From Megaleporinus macrocephalus (lineage: Eukaryota > Chordata > Actinopteri > Characiformes > Anostomidae): a stretch of 64,000 bases of DNA. Below the pieces are notes generated by a model that saw only the letters and a program-made list of their open reading frames with translations, was not told the DNA's origin and did no database searches. The translations under genes were made by a program, and so were the position numbers. Every line of letters starts with the position of its first letter. Position 1 is the stretch's first letter. Below, in pieces: positions 61,815 to 64,000 of the stretch. Location: the NCBI GenBank assembly GCA_021613375.1, contig CM038720.1, positions 13,919,962 through 13,983,961 of the forward strand, in the 5' to 3' direction.

Positions 61815-62603
61815 CTATCTTCTATCAGAATCTCTGTACGAGTCCCGATACCTTCTTTCCTGCTTTCCTCTGTTTGATTCCCTCTCACTGCTCCTTTCCC
61901 TGTATCGCCTGGAGTCTTTCCTGTCTTTATTGTAATCTCTAGCACTTCTTTCCCATTCATCTCTCCGCTCATGGCGTCGCCCATAGTCTCGGTCCCAGCC
62001 CGGGGATACGTCCCTGTCTCTGTCCCTCTGCCTCTCCTCCCTCCCTCCGCTTCCTTCCCACCTTCTTTCAGCAAGTCGGCCCTGGGGCATTGGCCCAGTC
62101 AAATTGATGGGTTTCCTGAATGGTCTGTCCCTGCCTCCAAACCTCAGCTGTCCAGACTCCTTTTTCCCTCCGAGACCGCCTCCGAGGCGCCGGGGTATCC
62201 AGCCCTGCAGGGTGCGCTCTAGCTCAAAGTCCACAAACAGTTCGTGCTGGTCCAACACCATCTTGTTAGCGTCCCGCCACGCCTTCATCAGAGACCGTTC
62301 CTCCTTGTACTCAATGAAGGCATATCCCTTCGAGAATCCTGTGATGACATCACGGACCAGTCGCAGTCTGCGGATGTCTCCGAATTTAGAGAACGCATTC
62401 TTCAGGTCCTCTTCAGAAGTCTGCTTGTTCAGCCGTGCAACAAATAGTGTAAGCTGAGGGTCACCTGTTACTCCTTTGTTGGGCCGGTACTGAGCATTCA
62501 TTGCCCTCCATATTGCTCGGTCATGAGGCTCCACATCAGTGCCATCAATGCTGCCAGCTTTCAGGGGATCATAGGTCTTTGCCAGAGGACTCCATTCACT
62601 CAT
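61815..62603 (-). CDS. snrnp35: U11/U12 small nuclear ribonucleoprotein 35 kDa protein
   Basis: Component of the U11/U12 di-snRNP of the minor spliceosome, related to U1-70K. A single coding exon of 262 aa (human 246). The start is MSEWSPLAKTYDPLKAGSID, equivalent to the human N-terminus; the upstream in-frame ATG at 62633 lies in the intron, because ctttcag|aaaATG marks an acceptor at 62607. The RRM spans about residues 51-129, with RNP2 LFVARL and RNP1 KGYAFIEY. The conserved stretch GWIPRRLGGGLGGKKESGQL follows, then an Arg/Asp/Glu-Ser rich tail. The coding exon preceded by a 5'UTR exon is the usual design of this gene. Convergent with rilpl1, as in human 12q24. Confidence 0.96.
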   Translation of the reverse strand: MSEWSPLAKTYDPLKAGSIDGTDVEPHDRAIWRAMNAQYRPNKGVTGDPQLTLFVARLNKQTSEEDLKNAFSKFGDIRRLRLVRDVITGFSKGYAFIEYKEERSLMKAWRDANKMVLDQHELFVDFELERTLQGWIPRRLGGGLGGKKESGQLRFGGRDRPFRKPINLTGPMPQGRLAERRWEGSGGREERQRDRDRDVSPGWDRDYGRRHERRDEWERSARDYNKDRKDSRRYRERSSERESNRGKQERRYRDSYRDSDRR

Positions 62604-62766
62604 TTTCTGAAAGAAATATAAAAACATTAGCAATCACATTAAAAGATCACTGAATGGCAGGTACAGAGCCTACAGTTCATAACTAGAGACCATCAGAGTA
62701 AATACTGCAGTTGAGTAAAAATGTGAATTAATTTTAATACCATTTGTCCTATTAAGATATGGCACA

Positions 62767-62817
<51 letters not shown>

Positions 62818-64000
62818 AAATGAAGATCAGATCACAATTTAGAAGACGCTCATGGGTGGCAGATCCCCAGAACCAGAATTGGACATCCTCTGTGTATTCT
62901 GACAAAACAGATCTATAGTGAATTATAACAACCTATAAGCTTTTAACAAGCCTGTATGGAAATTCTATAATATTTTTACAGTTCTTTAGTGTTTCTGTAC
63001 TACTATCTCATTATAATAATCAGATGCTTGCGTAGTGCCCTGTAGTAAATTATAGTACAACAAACTTGTACTTGTTTTTTTTGGTAACGCTTTACTGTAA
63101 GGTAAAGGTACTGTTCATAAAGCTGCAAGACAGCTACATAAATATTTATTCAAAAAATGAAATGAATAGAGAGAAAACGAATGAAGAGCTTCTCTCAGGT
63201 GGTCCCCTCGTGCCTAAGCTCCTCGCTATCTGGAAAGCAAAAGTTAGGGGTCTGGGTGACACTACGATACTGCTGTCTGCATTTTCAATCAGTTATTGCA
63301 TTTCTAACCATATAAAAGCAACTGCTGCAGCTCTCTGTAATACAGATCGAGCTGGATTTCAGAATTCTAGGTTTTATAAATGTGTAAATAGGCATTAGCA
63401 GCCTTGTAGGCTGCAGGATTAAATACCCAATACCGACCCAGAATTTACATGTCCGTGCACATCTATTTAAAAGACAGCGATAATCAACGTTTTAGAGGCT
63501 GCAAAGCAAGAAAATACCAACAGAAGCGCACTGAGCTAATTGTATTACTCTGCTGTAACCCGAATTTGTGAGCCGCTCGCTAACTGGAGTCACTTGATTG
63601 TCTTACCTCTACGACTGCGGTAACACTAAAGTACAATAATACTGAACAATAGACTGTAAACGTCTGTTTAGCTGTTAGATAATCATATTTTCTTAAGATA
63701 AAAACAAAACATCCAAAAACTCAGATAGCCAGCGTGCACCACGCCAAAAGTTCCGTGTAGAAACATTAGCTGTATGACCGTTCCGGCTGTCGGTGAGCCC
63801 CTTTTCATTCCTATTTAGATTCCAGAGACGAACCGGTTTAACACAAATGAAGAAAAAACCTCCGTAAACAAATTCCACATTAGTCATATGTACATATTAA
63901 CCATTCATTAACTAATTGATGTCTAAAATCCTGTTTTAATTTTTTTCATGGCCCTACCGACTTTATAAAACAACTAATAAAAAAAACATTTTAAGGGTGA
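62604..64000 (-). promoter_or_regulatory. snrnp35: snrnp35 5' intron, UTR exon and upstream DNA
   Basis: The intron runs from the acceptor at 62607 up to a good donor candidate (GTAGAG|GTAAGA) at 63607/63606, so the 5'UTR exon probably lies just above 63607. The intron holds a (TTA)n tract at 62770-62815. Beyond about 63700 nothing coding is recognised before the window ends. Confidence 0.4.
62770..62815. repeat. (TTA)n microsatellite
   Basis: About 15 TTA trinucleotides in the snrnp35 5' intron. Confidence 0.95.

Noticed and set aside
62604..62633. Upstream in-frame ATG extending snrnp35 by ten codons
   Set aside because: The codons MLMFLYFFQK are the polypyrimidine tract and acceptor of the 5' intron.

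Overview
This is vertebrate nuclear DNA, from a teleost fish. The genes are split by spliceosomal GT-AG introns, with two GC-AG cases. The intergenic and intronic DNA is AT-rich and full of fish-type repeats: an L2-like LINE, Tc1/mariner remnants, hAT-like elements, tRNA-derived SINEs and long (AT)n tracts. Some repeats resemble ones I associate with otophysan fishes (catfishes, characins), but that narrower placement is only a guess.

Layout. 1-1447: decayed L2-like LINE, cut by the window edge. 1885-8373 (+): mier3, 13 coding exons, 541 aa, followed by a 3'UTR of about 3 kb. 11450-14730: repeats, including an internally deleted Tc1 element and a SINE. 22879-14733 (-): setd9, 6 exons, 288 aa, tail-to-tail with mier3. 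24013-26584 (+): pdxp (chronophin), 2 exons, 310 aa, head-to-head with setd9. 26585-36890: repeat-rich, with nested transposons and a foldback element. 38614-36899 (-): exon remnants that I read as a dead CATSPER1 sperm calcium channel gene. 39340-39810: degenerate minisatellite. 41883-60181 (+): rilpl1, 8 coding exons, 439 aa, plus a phase-compatible alternative last exon. 62603-61815 (-): snrnp35, 262 aa in one coding exon, tail-to-tail with rilpl1.

Functions. mier3 is an ELM2-SANT scaffold for HDAC1/2. setd9 is a SET-domain protein. pdxp is a HAD phosphatase of pyridoxal 5'-phosphate and phospho-cofilin. rilpl1 is an effector of phosphorylated Rab8/Rab10. snrnp35 is a protein of the U11/U12 minor spliceosome. 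They do not form a pathway. The mier3/setd9 and rilpl1/snrnp35 pairs keep the neighbour order known from human chromosomes 5 and 12. pdxp (human chromosome 22) and the CATSPER1 remnant (human chromosome 11) lie between the two pairs.

Exon limits were set by reading splice sites and codon phase by hand and by comparison with remembered family sequences. No search or transcript data were available.
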